In this document: in pieces, positions 45,140 to 58,650 of the stretch
Layout: each line of letters opens with the position of its first letter
Numbering within the stretch: the first letter of the stretch is position 1
NCBI GenBank assembly: GCA_037577475.1
Contig: CM075197.1
Location: 26,592,150-26,656,149, forward strand
Reading direction: 5' to 3'
DNA: 64,000 nucleotides
Origin: Chaunax sp. Z400
Taxonomy: Eukaryota; Chordata; Actinopteri; Lophiiformes; Chaunacidae
Program-made: the position numbers and the translations under genes
The notes under the pieces: generated by a model
The model's database searches: none
The model's input: the letters and a program-made list of their open reading frames with translations, nothing else
Told to the model about the DNA's origin: nothing

Positions 45140-48100
45140 GATCTTCATTTAGGTCTGGGTGTTCAGTAGTCTGTAACGTATCAAACCAAAAGACTTCCCC
45201 TCGGTTATGTTTCCTGCCCCCCTTTCATATGATAGATGGGTTGTCGTCAAAGACTTATAATGCAGTTGCGTTATTGAAGTCCTTAAAGTGTCTGGACATG
45301 AGGTAGTTAATATTCCCAGTGGGAATAGCATATTTGTGTTCTGCTAACCCGTCTTCCAATGTAAACAACTTTGGGACATTCTAGCCTATGGATCACAAAT
45401 ACCATCTGACAGTTAATTAAATGACTGATTAGCTCCTTCTGAGATGTAGAGTACATAAATATCTTGGTCTGTATTACATTTGTGCATTGGTTTTAGTGGT
45501 TACACTTTAGGACCCCTCAGGTTTTGACTACCACCGTGTTTGTCGGGTGTGCGGTCGAAGATGCTGTGGTAATAAAGGTATTTTAATTGTTTAAAGTGAG
45601 ATCCTTGGAGGGTTGCTAATTTGCTGAAAACCACAAACAAAATCTTTAAGAGATTGGCGTGGATAGACGCATCGATAAAGTGGGAAACCGTGACACGCAA
45701 GGCTGCTGTTTGCGTCAATTTACCATTAGTGAGTTGCCCTGAAGCGAAACCACAAACTTTCTTCCCCCTTTACCCAAATAAAGCTCCACAATAGCAAAGG
45801 CAGATCAGAAATTCACATCCAGAAATAAGCATTAAACAAATAGGAAATAGGTAAATTAAGCTATGGAAAACATGAATGAAATAAATGTCCAACAAAGCAC
45901 TAATAAAGGAATACATATGACGACTAGTACAACTATCCTTTGTGTCTGGAGAGGCCTTTGCTGGGAGAGTTTACAGCCTTTCAGCTTGTGTCTAAACCAG
46001 CAGCTTCAAACATTCTCCACCCAGAGTCCTGGACGTCAGGACTCCGCTGAGCTGGGATGAGGAATGCGAGGTCAGAACCAATGCCACTGCCAGGCTGACT
46101 GAGTCATTTTACACTCTGTCATCACTCTTATCACACTTTTACCCCCTCTTTCACTCTATCTTGATTGGTCACTCCTCTCTGGAACACGTCTGCACCCTAG
46201 AGGCTTTATCTGTGATTCCTTATCACCCCCAACTCTCCCTATCTCTCCCCCCCTCCTTTTCCTCCTCTTTTTCTCGCTGCACCTCTCTCGCTCTTCCTTC
46301 CCATTTGTCTGTTGCTCTGTCGTATTTGTCCTTGTCTATCTCCTGTAATAGAGCTGGAATTATATTTTGAAAGTAAATAGTGTTGAGGTAAAATAGATGT
46401 AGGTTTCAGTCAGACTTCCTCCAGGTATACAACCAGCTCCTGAAATAATTATATTATTCTTCCTTGGGCACATTTTGTGTCGGGTTTTACGCTATAATGA
46501 ACTTATCACTGGAGTACATCAGTGAAGATAGCCGGACTTTACACTTTGCACAATGTCAGCAAGGCTTGACACTAATTATGATATTTTCAAAGTCAGTCAG
46601 ATTCACAGCAGAAGCACATTTATGCAGGGTCCATTTAAATTCTTAATTGTGCCTTACTGTTAAAAGTAGAGACTGTGGGTATTTGGTGTATAGCTTTAGG
46701 AGCTGTTTGCCCTTGGCGATTCTTTCATCTTCAGATTTAATAGCATGAGTCAAACAGTGTATGGTAAATTTGACTGGGGTACATCAAGTAGCTGGAGTTC
46801 CTTGTGCTAATATTGACCTGAAGGAGCGGGTGAAGGGAAACGTGTGGGACATGAAGATCCCTCCGAGATGGAACAGGGACTGAATGCAGGGAACGTCGTT
46901 AGAGGACGGCGGTGTTTGATATGTGTCCTTTGTCTTTCATGCCTTGAAAGTCACCCGTATCCAAGACTTTTGTTTGGCATCTGATTTTCATAATGCAGAT
47001 AATGTCTTTCAACAGTACTTGGAAGTTTTTACCTGAACCTGTGACAGATTTCAGTTAACACTTACAAGGGCAGGCATTTTTTTTAACATTTTCCCTATTT
47101 ATGCAAAATTCCAAAGACAGTCTCATTAGTCATAAACCACATGAATTATATGTATTTTTTTTCAAGAAAATCATCACATCAACATTCTTTTATCTATGCA
47201 GGTCTACTTAAAGTTATCATCTTCAGAAAGTACTGATCAACTAACTGAGGAGCAGGAATGATAGTCGTGTATCTGTATTTATATAAATGGCCGCTGTAAA
47301 CGAGAAAGATGGCATCGAAAATCGTCCAATCACATTACATCAAAAAACAAGGAAGCAATGCTAATTCGCTGCCAGTAAAAGTGGGAGGGTCCGGCGTGCA
47401 GAGAGCTGAATCACAGCCCTTCTACACTCAGCCTGTTCGCTCCCTATTAACTCCATTGTACCGAAATCAGCTGCAATTCACCAAGAGGGCGCTCTAGAGG
47501 GAGTTCTTCGTGAATGGGAGTGAATGGAGCTAAACGGCTAAAATAATTATTTTCACCTACTTCTAGACAAAAAAGCCCCAATTTTTTTTTGTTTGTGCAA
47601 ATATAGTATAGATTATATATCAGAAGTGAAATATAAACAGACTAATGTCCTTTTGTTTTTCTCCCAAGGAAGGCAATTTTACCCACAAACCGCTTGCATT
47701 CTGCTAATGAATGCTGATTGGTCCGTTAAGGATTTACAACAGGATGCCCTTCCTCGAAGTCTCCCAGACTCTACAGACGTTTTTGAAATAAAATCTAATC
47801 TAATGAGTATCTAAAGAAGGACCAGGAGGACCTCCGTTTCTGACAGTCAAATGTAGATCTTGCTAATGTAACAGCAGAGATATTCCACGGACTATTAATG
47901 CCGTAAAGTGGCTTGTGCTGCATGATGTCACAACTATTATATTATCTAATGGACTTATATGTATTGTCTCCATCCATTATATCAAAAACATCATGAAAGT
48001 AGGCTGAATTTTTTTCTATCCACAAACATTTCATTTTGGGGCTTCTGCTCCGTAGACCCCCATTCATTCTGGTCTACCTTGTGAGCGCCCCCTACATACC

Positions 48101-50240
48101 CAGAAGTTCATATAGTGGCATATCTCTGTACTATTGGAAAGTCTGTGGCTTTGTCCACTGGAAAATCAGAAGCAACCAATCAGAGAGCAGCCTCAGGACT
48201 TCCAGTTTGGCTGGTGTCCCTCAACCAGGAAGTATACAGTACGTAGTCACAGAAAAACCAACTCAGTGCAAATTGGAAACAATTTTAAATCAGTGCTAAC
48301 AGATGCATTGTGCATTGTATAAGTAAACATTTTTTATTTCATTATTATTTTGCATTATATGTGTTTCAGTCGATTTTCTCCTCTAGATATTTTTTATATT
48401 TTTTCATAACAAGGTTTGAAACATTAAATACTGATTTATGCAATATGACAGTTTTAAATGTGACATTTCTTATAGCAGCAGTTGTTCTATGGATTGAAGG
48501 TATGAGCTGCAGTGACTCTGACCAAGCTAGTAATCTAAGAACAAACTATCAGTGCATTGCTTTGTACCTAATCCAATAGTCTCTGAATGTGTGCATGTTT
48601 AATGGTACATCACTATGTGTGTGTGAGGCTTTCCTGTTTCTTCCTCTCCGGTTCATTCAGCAGCACAGTCTGTCTGAACTTTCTTTTATTTTCACACTCT
48701 TTGAAGTGAATATATTTTAGACACGGCTCCCTACGTTTAGAGAAGCACTGGTTATCGTGGGTTACAGATCTGGAGACTTCATTCATTTCCTTGTTTATCA
48801 GTTAATTCTGGCCAGAATGACTTATTGTTATTTCTGCTACTTGTCTAATGGAACAGTATTATCAAGGCTCTGTTTTTATGAGATAATGCCTGAGAAGAGA
48901 CTGTTCAAGGTCTGGCATGGCCGACGAGATGTCAGATTACCACAAGAAAAGGCACTGTAAATAAAAGCACAGGCTGTGTTGCTGTTGCTCACCACTGTAT
49001 ACAACATGATATCTAAATGATCAGCTTATTACAGTCTTGACTGTGCTAAAATCCAATACAAGGCCGTCTGGTGTGCCGTGAAAATCACCATCACTTCATC
49101 CATAAATAAAGCAAGTGAAGGCATTGTACAAAAAAAGGACTTGTCCGGTCTCCAGCGAGCTCCGTTCCATTTTTTTTTCCAGCGGCAAGTCACAGTTTAC
49201 ATTGTCTTATGTTTGCTCCATGTTGTCATTCTCAGCACATTTCATAATGGATGAACATATTTCCTTCGTATACAGGAAAGCGCTGATAATGAGAGTTCTC
49301 GTTCTTTAGAATTTGCACCACTGATGATAATGGACTTCATTATGTCCCTCTTCCAGTAAGCTGTCACCCTGAACAAATTTAAATTAGCCAGCCCAGAACA
49401 GATCTTACACCAAGATTATTTCCATTCAAGGCACCATTTGGAGCTGTTTTGATTCCCTTTTAATACAGGACTTTTCACTTCAGCAAGCAGCAGCCCTGTT
49501 TATTTGACTGTCACAACATTATAAATTACTGGCAGTTTTCTAAGCAATGACAAGAGGGGGAGAAAGTCACCTAGAAGCAGCCGTGGCTAACAGAACAAGC
49601 TGATGTGAAGGATGCTGGCTCACTGGCTCCAAACAGGGCAAGGTGGGGTCTTGGGCAAGGTACCCTGAGGGAACCATGTGGTGGAAACCATACTGTGACT
49701 CATTCAATAAAGTTAATTAATGATATTTTATACATAATGAGGGTCGGTCTCCCCTGTGGTCCCCTCTCTGGTTCATGGAGAGACAGCAGATTTTGCTGCG
49801 GCTGCAGGGAAACATAACAAGGGTTCTGTCAGGTTGTGTTAAGGTCATTATGTTATTACTTGGTCTGTTTGAAAGGCACATTTTCCTCAACATGGGCCTC
49901 TAATATTTAAAGTTATGAATATGAAAGAGTTTTTCCATTTTGAAAACACATGTTAATGTAAATTTTTATGTAATTTTTCTAGTAATTTTTACATTTTTAC
50001 ATACATTAGAGACATTCAGGAAAGAGAGAAAGTTGATCTGCTAAAGTTGATCTCATTGGGCATCCAAGTAAGGCAGGGTCTGCAGACACTTTTAGCTTAG
50101 CGGCTACAGTGAACATTTCAGCATAAAAGATGGTGTAAAAAACATATTTTCAAATATATTTGGGATCTCAGGTTTCTGGAGCCTGTATGGATCCATTTTA
50201 TGTCTGTTCTTTTATTGCAAGTCTTTATCTTCTTCAGTTG
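45140..50240. other. Gene-free region
   Basis: No supported exon. 47280-47640 and 47950-48250 look like old dispersed repeats (ccattgactccatt-like and gagcgccccctacatacc phrases), unassigned. 49320-49560 is repeat-free with homeobox-like AT cores and may be conserved non-coding. Confidence 0.35.
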
Positions 50241-50242
50241 TT

Positions 50243-50575
50243 CAGGACTTGGTTTCCCAAAGTGGGGGTCTGGACCTCCCGGGGGGTCGCGAGACACCAA
50301 TGTTGGGGTCAGGAGATGATTTCCAGAAATCAAAATTTAACCGTTACAAAAGATAAATAGTTAAATTTAGAATAAAACCATGTAACCAAAATAAATACCA
50401 AATACCAAATACCAAATAAAAATAGTTTGTTGTGTGTTTGGATAAGCCTATAAGCATGCGCTTAATGTTTGTATGTTTCAACCACCTCTGGGGACAGTGG
50501 GGGTCGGGAGTCTCTGGCATCGTTATTTTGGGGGACAGGATGGGGGTGGAAACTTTGGGAGCCCCTGGTTTAGGA
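50243..50575. mobile_element. hAT-like non-autonomous element, copy B
   Basis: The left end ttggtttcccaaagtggggg and right end aactttgggagcccctggtt are inverted, as in hAT elements. The interior shares acaccaatgttggggtcagg and agatgatttccagaa with copy A at 18947-19153. No transposase. Confidence 0.75.
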
Positions 50576-50635
50576 GAATGCTGTGAAGCTCCAGAAATGT
50601 TTTGTGGAATAAGGAACTTCACCCAACCATCCATC
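50576..50635 (-). mobile_element. Fragment of the TTAA-flanked repeat family
   Basis: The minus strand reads ccacaaaacatttctggagc followed by ttcacagcattctc, matching the interior of 31741-33021. It directly follows the hAT-like copy. Confidence 0.55.
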
Positions 50636-50699
50636 AGTCCGGTCGTATCACCATCAGTACCTTTATTTGGTTCTTTGTTGATTACATAAAAAAAAAACA

Positions 50700-50905
50700 A
50701 CTGGACGTTTTTCCTTAAAACATGGTGGAAGAATGGGACATGGGCCAGGAAAGAACAGAAATTTAATTTAGCAGATTTTCAAAAATATCCCTAGTTATGC
50801 AAAAACTACTGAACTGATTTCCTTGAAACTTTGTGGAGGGGTGGGGATTGGTCAGACGAACCAAGCAGATGTTTAGGATTGTTGGTCTTAGTGGAGGTAT
50901 TTATG
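50700..50905 (+). repeat. Dispersed fish repeat fragment
   Basis: Phrases atgcaaaaactactgaactg, atttccttgaaactttgtgg and cttagtggaggtatttatgc belong to the family of 17285-17400. Confidence 0.55.
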
Positions 50906-50909
50906 CACA

Positions 50910-53160
50910 TGAGGCATCTGTGTGAGGATATGAGCAGTCATTCACAGCTTCAGGGAGAGAGCACTGGATTTGTGACACCACCAATTACTAAGAAAAGAAC
51001 AGCAACAAGCTTGGCTCCTTTTTATTGAAGTCAAAGATGTGAAATGCTCACACTATGAAGGTGGCACCGCCAAGCTTTTCCACACATCGTGTTTATCTGT
51101 TTGTGTGTTCAGGATTTGCTGCCAGTATGTGGTTCTGATCCGTATGGTTCCAGCCATATTGACTAACTGTGAAACTCTGGGCTGGCTTCCCTCTAAAGCT
51201 GTAATAAACAGAGCCTGGTAGGCTGCGGCATCTGCATTAACACCTTGCCGGAGATGTCTCCTAGGGCCTAGGAGCTGAGGACAGTGCCTTCCCTTCACAC
51301 CTCGTTACTCCCGTTCCCTCCCGCGACCTTTCCCTGCAGGCAAACATGCACCCCATGAGACCGCAAGCCAATCAGCACCCGTCTTCTATCCTGCCCCGCC
51401 TCTCAGCCCTTCCTCTTCCCCTTGTTCGCCTTTTTCCTCTGCCCAAATAAACTGCTGCCGCACCTGTCACAGACTGTTTGGCTGAGTGGTATTGTTGTCT
51501 CCGGCCCCATCATTGTCCTCCACTCTATCAGTCAGTGCTGTTTACGTTCAGGTGATTTTTGCTTTGAATCACTCCAGTGGAAACTGATGTGTCCTTGACG
51601 AGACTGTCTGTGCCTTTTAAACCTGAAGAGGAAGCTCTTTGAAAGCCTTGTCTTTCATGCCATTAATAGACAAGAGGCTGTCTGAATTAACTTTTTTTTA
51701 GGGCCAGTCATTGCAAAGATCAGTACGGGTTTGAATGCATCAAGCCTCGGAGAGTGAAAACAGGAGAGTTCTCCAGGTGAACGAAAAACAGGCCCACTGG
51801 CAAGGTTGACTGGTTTGTCTTTGGTGCTTCTGGCTTGACACTGGGACTCACCTTGACTGGGTCATTTATTCAGACACACTCTATGTCACCTGGCAAGGGA
51901 GGCTTGGAGACAATTACATTCAGCCTTCATGGAGCAGAAAACATCCCTATTTTAAACTTTCAGTGACCTGTCACAGTTTAAGTGGTAATAAAAGCATTTT
52001 TTCTGTCCTAATTAAAAAAACTCTTCTCTCAACTTTAATGAATCCTCAATTAAGAGTTTTTTTAAAAATATTTAAATTCCCCCAAAAAATGTGTAAATGC
52101 CACAGAGGCACAGGCTGGATGCCCTTATCCCTTCTACCTTATGAACAAACCATCCAACCTGACCTCGGACGTCTGCAAGTCTCATACCATAGATGAGTTG
52201 CAAACTGCAGTGTGGCGAGTCAGAGCACAGAAAAACCCTGTTAATTGGTCCAGTCTGGCTGGCCCCTGTCAGACGAGGCCTTTCATGGCCTTTTCATGGG
52301 TTTCTCTTGGGAGAACTGAGGAGGCTGCCTGTAATGAGGCACCGTACCTGGTTGCAGAGGGGGGAATCAGGAGGGTCACTCGTGGGCAATTAGGGAGAAA
52401 TAATGAGAGCTTTCTCTTTCTCTCTGTCTCTGTTTCTAACCCCCCTCCATCCTCCTCCTGCTTCCTGAGAGGACAGTGGCTCATCAGGTAACTTTTTAGG
52501 GGGGATCCCGTGAGAGGCAGCTCGAAAACCAAAAGTAGCACTGCAAGAAGAGAGCAAGAGTGTCTTCAGCAAATATGCACAAAACAGCGTTTATCACACA
52601 TGCTGTAGAAGCGTTGACCAATGCAAGCAAGCTAGAAAGAATGATGTGACGCCTATAATGGAAGATGACACCTAATGACCGGTGCACATCGTTCCCAGAC
52701 TTAAACATCATCTGCATCTGTATCCTCATTTACACATCCTGTCCAAGGCGGGACTGTTGCACATTTATTGTGCCTCGCTGTTCTGAGTAAATGCTACAAA
52801 GGTGTGATGGGCGGGTCATTTTTGTCCAGCCTCTGACCTGCAAATGAAGGTAGTAAGAAGACCGAATTGGTGTGGTTAAACGTGTGTTTAAACGGGGTAG
52901 TGGTGTCTTGATGACGTGTCATGTGACGACCCACAACTGGGAGATTTAGAGGCTGTCTGTCTACACGAGAACGGCATTTTCAGGGACTGAAAGCACAAAC
53001 TTTGAAAACGTCACCCTACCGTTGACGAGACAGCCCCACTTCCTGCATACCTATTACCCAGGGGTTTGTTTTGCAGTTTTAGATGAATCTTCATTCATTA
53101 ATCTGGATTATATAGGTGTTTATATATAGTCTGTTAAAATATTTCCAGTCTTCGGCACTG
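50910..53160. other. Gene-free region
   Basis: Mostly unique; 51230-51480 is C-rich and pyrimidine-biased. Several 60-116 codon open frames overlap each other near 52150-52570 and have no features of a gene. Confidence 0.35.
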
Positions 53161-53165
53161 AGCTT

Positions 53166-53193
53166 TATATATATATATATATTTTTTTTTTTT
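53166..53193. repeat. (TA)n followed by poly(T)
   Basis: A short TA run directly followed by about a dozen T residues. Confidence 0.85.
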
Positions 53194-53359
53194 CTGGACA
53201 TTGTTCCTTCGTTAGGAGAGGCTGGAGATGTTAGACTATCATGCTATAGTGTATTCTCTTTCCTGATTGGTGTTTCAACCTCAGGTGTCACTTTTGCTGT
53301 TTTTTAAATTTGGAAAATTATTATCCCTAAACATGAAATGTAAGCATTTTGATTACCAG

Positions 53360-54035
53360 CATGGAGGTATTGGTTTTGCCTGCAGGATTACAGAAAAACT
53401 ACTTCCCCGATTTTCATGAAACTTGGTGTAAGAGTGCAGCATAGGTCAAGGAATAAAGAACTTATTAAAGTAAGAGATGATACATTTATTTTCACTTTCA
53501 CTGAGTTAGTTTTTGTTGCAGGTTTGCTCCTACCCTAGGTTGAGAGAGCAGCAGTGGTCGAGTGAGCTATATGCTGAATGAAAAGAGGGAGCAGCCTCAG
53601 TGACAACAAACTGGATTTTGTGTGAATTCAGACGATATTAAATACACACCTGCAGCTCTTTATACATTCATGACACAGCGTAGAGGGAGACGGAGACGGC
53701 CATGCAACCTGGTCGCTAAGCCTCACACTCTGCTCATTGGCTTGGGGCTACAAGCCCACCACCCAAAGGCTGATGCACGGAAACATCCCAACACATCCAT
53801 ATAATAATAATAATAAGATGAAAATCCGGTCACATGAAGGGTCTCTGCAGACACACCACACCCTTCTGATGACTGAGAGGTGATGCTGACACCTCAGCTA
53901 CACACAACGATATTTGACACAATCGTAATACTTATGGAAATGTGTCCACATAAAGCGGTTGCAGATTTGCATATCATAGAAGAGAAGACTGTCGGCCTTG
54001 GTGGAGATACGCGCTCTACGAGTGCTCTCCTAGTT
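53360..54035 (+). repeat. Dispersed fish repeat, interrupted copy
   Basis: The left part at 53360-53470 has gcaggattacagaaaaacta and gattttcatgaaacttggtg. The right terminus at 53990-54035 is ttggtggagatacgcgctct then acgagtgctctcctagtt. About 500 bases of other sequence, with an (AAT)n run at 53803-53816, lie between. Confidence 0.6.
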
Positions 54036-54039
54036 ACAT

Positions 54040-57000
54040 GTAAAATTTCCATCTAATTTAATCACACAAGTTCAATGCAAAGGTCACATTTAATGCAGTG
54101 TTTTTCTGTCACGTTGAGTCAATGTGAATGAATGAAATAATTAGAGTGTGATTTACTCTAGAGAGACTGAGTAACTCATCTGAACCGCAGTACTTTAATG
54201 TATAATACTTGAATAATGAAATACTTGAATATGTAAAAGTTATCCTTAACTTCATGTGTACTAATCAGTGTTGGGTAACGTTAATTCTAAAATTAAATTG
54301 TTGTATTATAAGAATACACATATATATTAAATGTAACTGGTTATGAAGGTGAAAATGAAATGTTATTTCATAAAAACAGTGTGTCCAGCACACTCCAACA
54401 TAAATTCACTCTCACACACTCCCTGAAGAGGAATGAGAGATACCAGGTACCTTCTTACCAGAGATAACCTCTGTGTCAAAAATAAAACAGAGGCTCGTAT
54501 AGCCTGCTGAGGCTACGTCATGTTTAGCATTCAGATAATGGCAGCAAAAGAAAGAGGATTACTAGTTTAATAAAAATAAGTAACTGCAAAACTCACACTT
54601 TATTAGTAATCTGAGTACTTTAAGCCAATATTTTGCAGCACAACACATGAAGAAAAACATATTTTTATGTTATATTTACGTAAGCATAAGCATTCATTTA
54701 CGTATTTAATTTATTTGCATTGACTCGACATACATGAACAGAAACTTTCATGTCGAAATGAAGAGTCGTTCTGTTCTCCCCCTCTGATGGGTAAAGATTC
54801 ATATAGACGGGGTGATGCTAACACTTTTAGCTTAGAGGCTACAGTAAAGATTTCAGCCTGAATGATGATGTAAGTAACATCTTTTCAGATCAATTTTGGA
54901 TCTCTGGGCTTCTGTAGACTTGGTTTACGTGGTTCAGGCTGCATGGAGGCATGTTTTCAGTTCATCATCTTCATCTTCATCAGGCGGATGCTTCAATGCT
55001 GTTTGACTGTGACGATCCAGAGATGCTGACTCTGCATCAGCATTAAGGTGTGTAGATAATGACTGAATATAATTTTGCTCCTTTCAATGTGACCTTTGCA
55101 TTTCACTTATGGAACTGAATAAGATAGAGATTTTATATGTAATTAAATACTCTGTTATCTTTGATTAGCTGAATCACAATAAGAGAAGACTAGTTATCTG
55201 AGTCAGTATCTTATCTGACATGTTGTTAGCGCCCAAGGGCGAAGATGATATTATAGCTTAGCTTGTGTACGGTTCATTGTACAAGGCCAAAATGAGATGC
55301 TATATGTAAGCTAGCATACAGCTCATTATTCAGAGCTAGTTTACCCATCACTCCTGGGATTCCGGTTCTTATGCAGCAGGCGTTAGCTTCTGCAGCTCCT
55401 TCCTGGCTGCCCCTGCCTGGAGACGGATTTCCACTTCTCTGACAGAGATTGATGTGCTGCCTGTTCCAGGCTGTAATAGCACTCAATATCCACTGCACTT
55501 AATATCCAAATGGCACCAAATCTAAATCACCGTCAGTCTGACACCGGGGTGAAACACCTCGGCTAAGTGCGGCACCTTATTTACATGCACGGAGCAGATT
55601 AATTTCTTTAGTGGTTGAAAGGTGATCAATAATTTACATGCGGATATAAGTGCCTTATATCTGGGAGAGGCCTGTCGACATGCCTCTTAGGATACTGGAG
55701 ACGTATTTGAATCGCAACACAGATGGTTGGAGTTGTTATTAGCTGGGAAGAGCCATAAAAATTAATTAAAAACCTTACTGCACAGGGCAGCGAGGCCTTT
55801 TGTTGTGCATTCGCTGCTAAAAGGAACACGATTAGAAAATATGTTGTTAGAATATTTAGTTGTGCCTGTTTAGACGAGAACATTCTTCTTTCTGGTTCTG
55901 CATGACATCATATTGTGAGAGCCACAAACTGAAATAACGACGAAGCCTCCCACGTCCTTCTACTTGAATGATAATCACGGATTCCATTTCTACAGACTCG
56001 CACCCGTCTTGCTTTTTTTCTCTCTCTGTAACCTTCAATTTTGCTTTTTTTTTTTTTGCTGCTTTAAAAAAAAACCTTGAATACATTTGTTGTTGAGGGA
56101 AACTAAGCTGTGGTGAAATGTAGCTGCTGCCCTTTCTGTGGACGGGTCGAACTCTGCGAAGGAGGAGGAATAAAACAGGTGCAGATTGGTACTGAAGGCT
56201 GTGTTTTGCATTCCGTTTTGCAGCACGACGGCACTGATGCCGTGACAGATCTGGGTTAGGATCCAGTTTTCAATCTGTTTCTTGCCTCGGAGAAAGGGCC
56301 GTAAATGTGAGTGGAAATCCCTCCCTGGTTAAAGCTCCATCTGTGCACACGAGTGGCAGAACGCACACGAGGCAGTAAAAAATGAATGTGAGGATTGTGA
56401 GATGGCCCAGTGAGTCTGTTACGCGGATAGAAAATGTAAAGCGCTATAGTCATGGATGTAATGTAGAATGATTGTCTGTCTCCTCTGTTTATTTGCCGGT
56501 GTAAGAGCCGTAATGGAGACAAATGCTCGTCTGAGCCTGTGAAGCTGCTGCTATGGCAATCCAACTCCTGGGCTCATGTGGCCGGCGAGGCGACCTGCGC
56601 CGAGAGGACGGCAGGTGAGAGGTCCTCAGGTGACTAACCTGGCTTTTACTCCTTAATGACTCCTTGTTACTCTCATCGCTATTTCCCAGTCGCCACCAGC
56701 AATTCCACCATCTGTGTCCATTAGATGCAGGGAACACGGATCAATATGTGATGCACTTTCCCTGGGGAATGAGCAAGCCTTCTTTAGGGTGGCTGTCCCC
56801 CTCCTCTTCCTCCCTCTTCCTCCCCCTCTTTTACATGCTTACGCTGAGTAAACCTCAGGTAGGTGTCGCAGACAAAAAGGAGTTTTGGCTCAATCTCTTA
56901 TCTAAGTGAGGTAAAATTGGCCAACAACAGGAAATGCTTTTGTTCCAGCAGCTTAAACAGAAACCTGCCACCCAGGTCTCTGTGAGGCAGATGAAGAATG

Positions 57001-57460
57001 AGTCATCACCCTTCCAACACCCACCCGACAGCGAGGCTGGCACTGAGCATGCCAGCAACATCATCTGCCTTACAAGGAATGCTGCCCAGCTATTATCTTT
57101 GAACAATGAGACGCGGTTTGCTAGTGTTCGATTTCACTAAAGGTCAACATCATTTTGCCACTGGAGTAAAGTGTTGTTTTCATAATGAATATGATCCAGA
57201 TAATGCACAGATACAACATCCAGTCTCTGAGCAGTGGTCCTCCTTCAGCTCTGGGTCTTCAGATCTTCTTCTTCATCAATACATGATGCAAGGTTGGTTT
57301 AAAGATGCCCTCACCTGGCTTTGTGTTCCGCTTTAGGCCAGTGTGACATCTTCTCCTGATGTTTTCTCATTAATGTTAAAATATGTTGACAATTTCAGTC
57401 TCATTTTAACTCCTTAAACATCAAATTATTAAAAAAAAGGAAAAAAAGAAGTAATCTGTT
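54040..57460. other. Gene-free region
   Basis: No supported exon, no recognised mobile element. Many short overlapping open frames on both strands near 55850-57130 are typical of non-coding GC-neutral sequence. Confidence 0.35.
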
Positions 57461-57469
57461 AACACTGTC

Positions 57470-57720
57470 ATGGTTTTCAATGTTTTGTGTTTTGTGTTTC
57501 CTGTTTTATTTTGAAAGACTTCCTTTCCCTTCATTGTGTAACCTGGGCCCCGCCCCACCTGTTCATCACCAGTCCGTCGTGTCTTGTCCATGTGGATTAT
57601 CTTGACATGTTCCAGCGTTTTTTGTCCTCATGTTTTCTTCCGTGTTCCCTGTGATTTTCCCTGGTTTTGAACTCCTTGCCTGTTATTTTGGAAATGAATT
57701 TTGCTGTATGTCTTGGATTT
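57470..57720 (+). mobile_element. Dispersed retroelement-like repeat
   Basis: Pyrimidine-rich text with tgtcatggttttcaatgttt, cctgttttattttgaaagac and ccccgccccacctgttcatc is characteristic of a common fish repeat, related in its opening to the minus-strand copy at 19480-19970. Confidence 0.5.
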
Positions 57721-57734
57721 TTGGATCTTAACAC

Positions 57735-57850
57735 CGAAGGCTCATTTATGCTCTACATTAAAGATGTATGCGGATACGGATGGAGCCTTCCATACACCTT
57801 CTGCGTTCATTTCGTATGTATCTGAGTATGTTTTCAGGGAGTTTATGGAT
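57735..57850 (+). mobile_element. TIR element end, copy 3
   Basis: The sequence ggctcatttatgctctacat followed by taaagatgtatgcggatacg and gatggagccttccatac matches the left end of 23381-23900. The rest of the element is missing. Confidence 0.65.
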
Positions 57851-58349
57851 AATAACAATGAATAACAACATTTATTGGAGGCTTGAAAAGTAATAAACAA
57901 TTTGAAATCTGGAATTCCTGTTTAATAAACTTCCTGAGTCCGTCATTAGGGCCCGAGCACTAAGAATGTGAGGACCCTATTGTTCCGCAAGGAATTTTTT
58001 AATTTTTTAAATTTTTGTGACCATTTTTTTGCCATTTTTTGAAAATCACACATCAAACGAACTCCTAGAGATTTTACCAGATCAACTTCAAATTTGGTCA
58101 GTACTACCTAAACCCCATGAAAAAGAAAAGTTGTTAAAATCCTGAGTTTTCGTTGAACGGTGTGGGCGTGGCTATGCGTCAACTTTCATCAAATTTTGAT
58201 GTTTGGCCATGAAACAGAAAGTTGTCACGTGTTCAGAGAACTGATCAGTCCTCATCCCCTGATGTCTCCATCAAACATATTTAATAAAACACATGACTGT
58301 AATGTAACTTTAGATACTAAAAAACAACCAACAACAAACAGGACTTTAA

Positions 58350-58375
58350 AAAAAATATTTTTTTATTTTTTTATT
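58350..58375 (-). terminator. Candidate polyadenylation signals of the coiled-coil gene
   Basis: The minus strand reads aaaataaaaaaataaaaaaa, holding overlapping AATAAA hexamers about 280 bases after the stop. It could equally be the relic of a retrocopy's poly(A) tail. Confidence 0.4.
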
Positions 58376-58650
58376 TTAAGTACAGAAGTTAAAAATAGAA
58401 AATTTGTGTGGCTTTAGGTTTGTTCAGTCCGACAGACCCAGATCAGGACCAGGTTAGTATCAGCTCTCGTATCTTCACGAAGACCAGATTCGGGTTTACA
58501 CCTGAAAAGTGAGACCACTTTGTTTGGCCTGACTTTTCTGGTGTCTCCAAATCTTGACGCTCAAACAGGTTTTTTTCCCGGTTTAGGCTGTCCATCCGGA
58601 CGAAGATACAAAAACCAATGACTCTCTGTTCCTGACTGCAGGTCTGGGCT

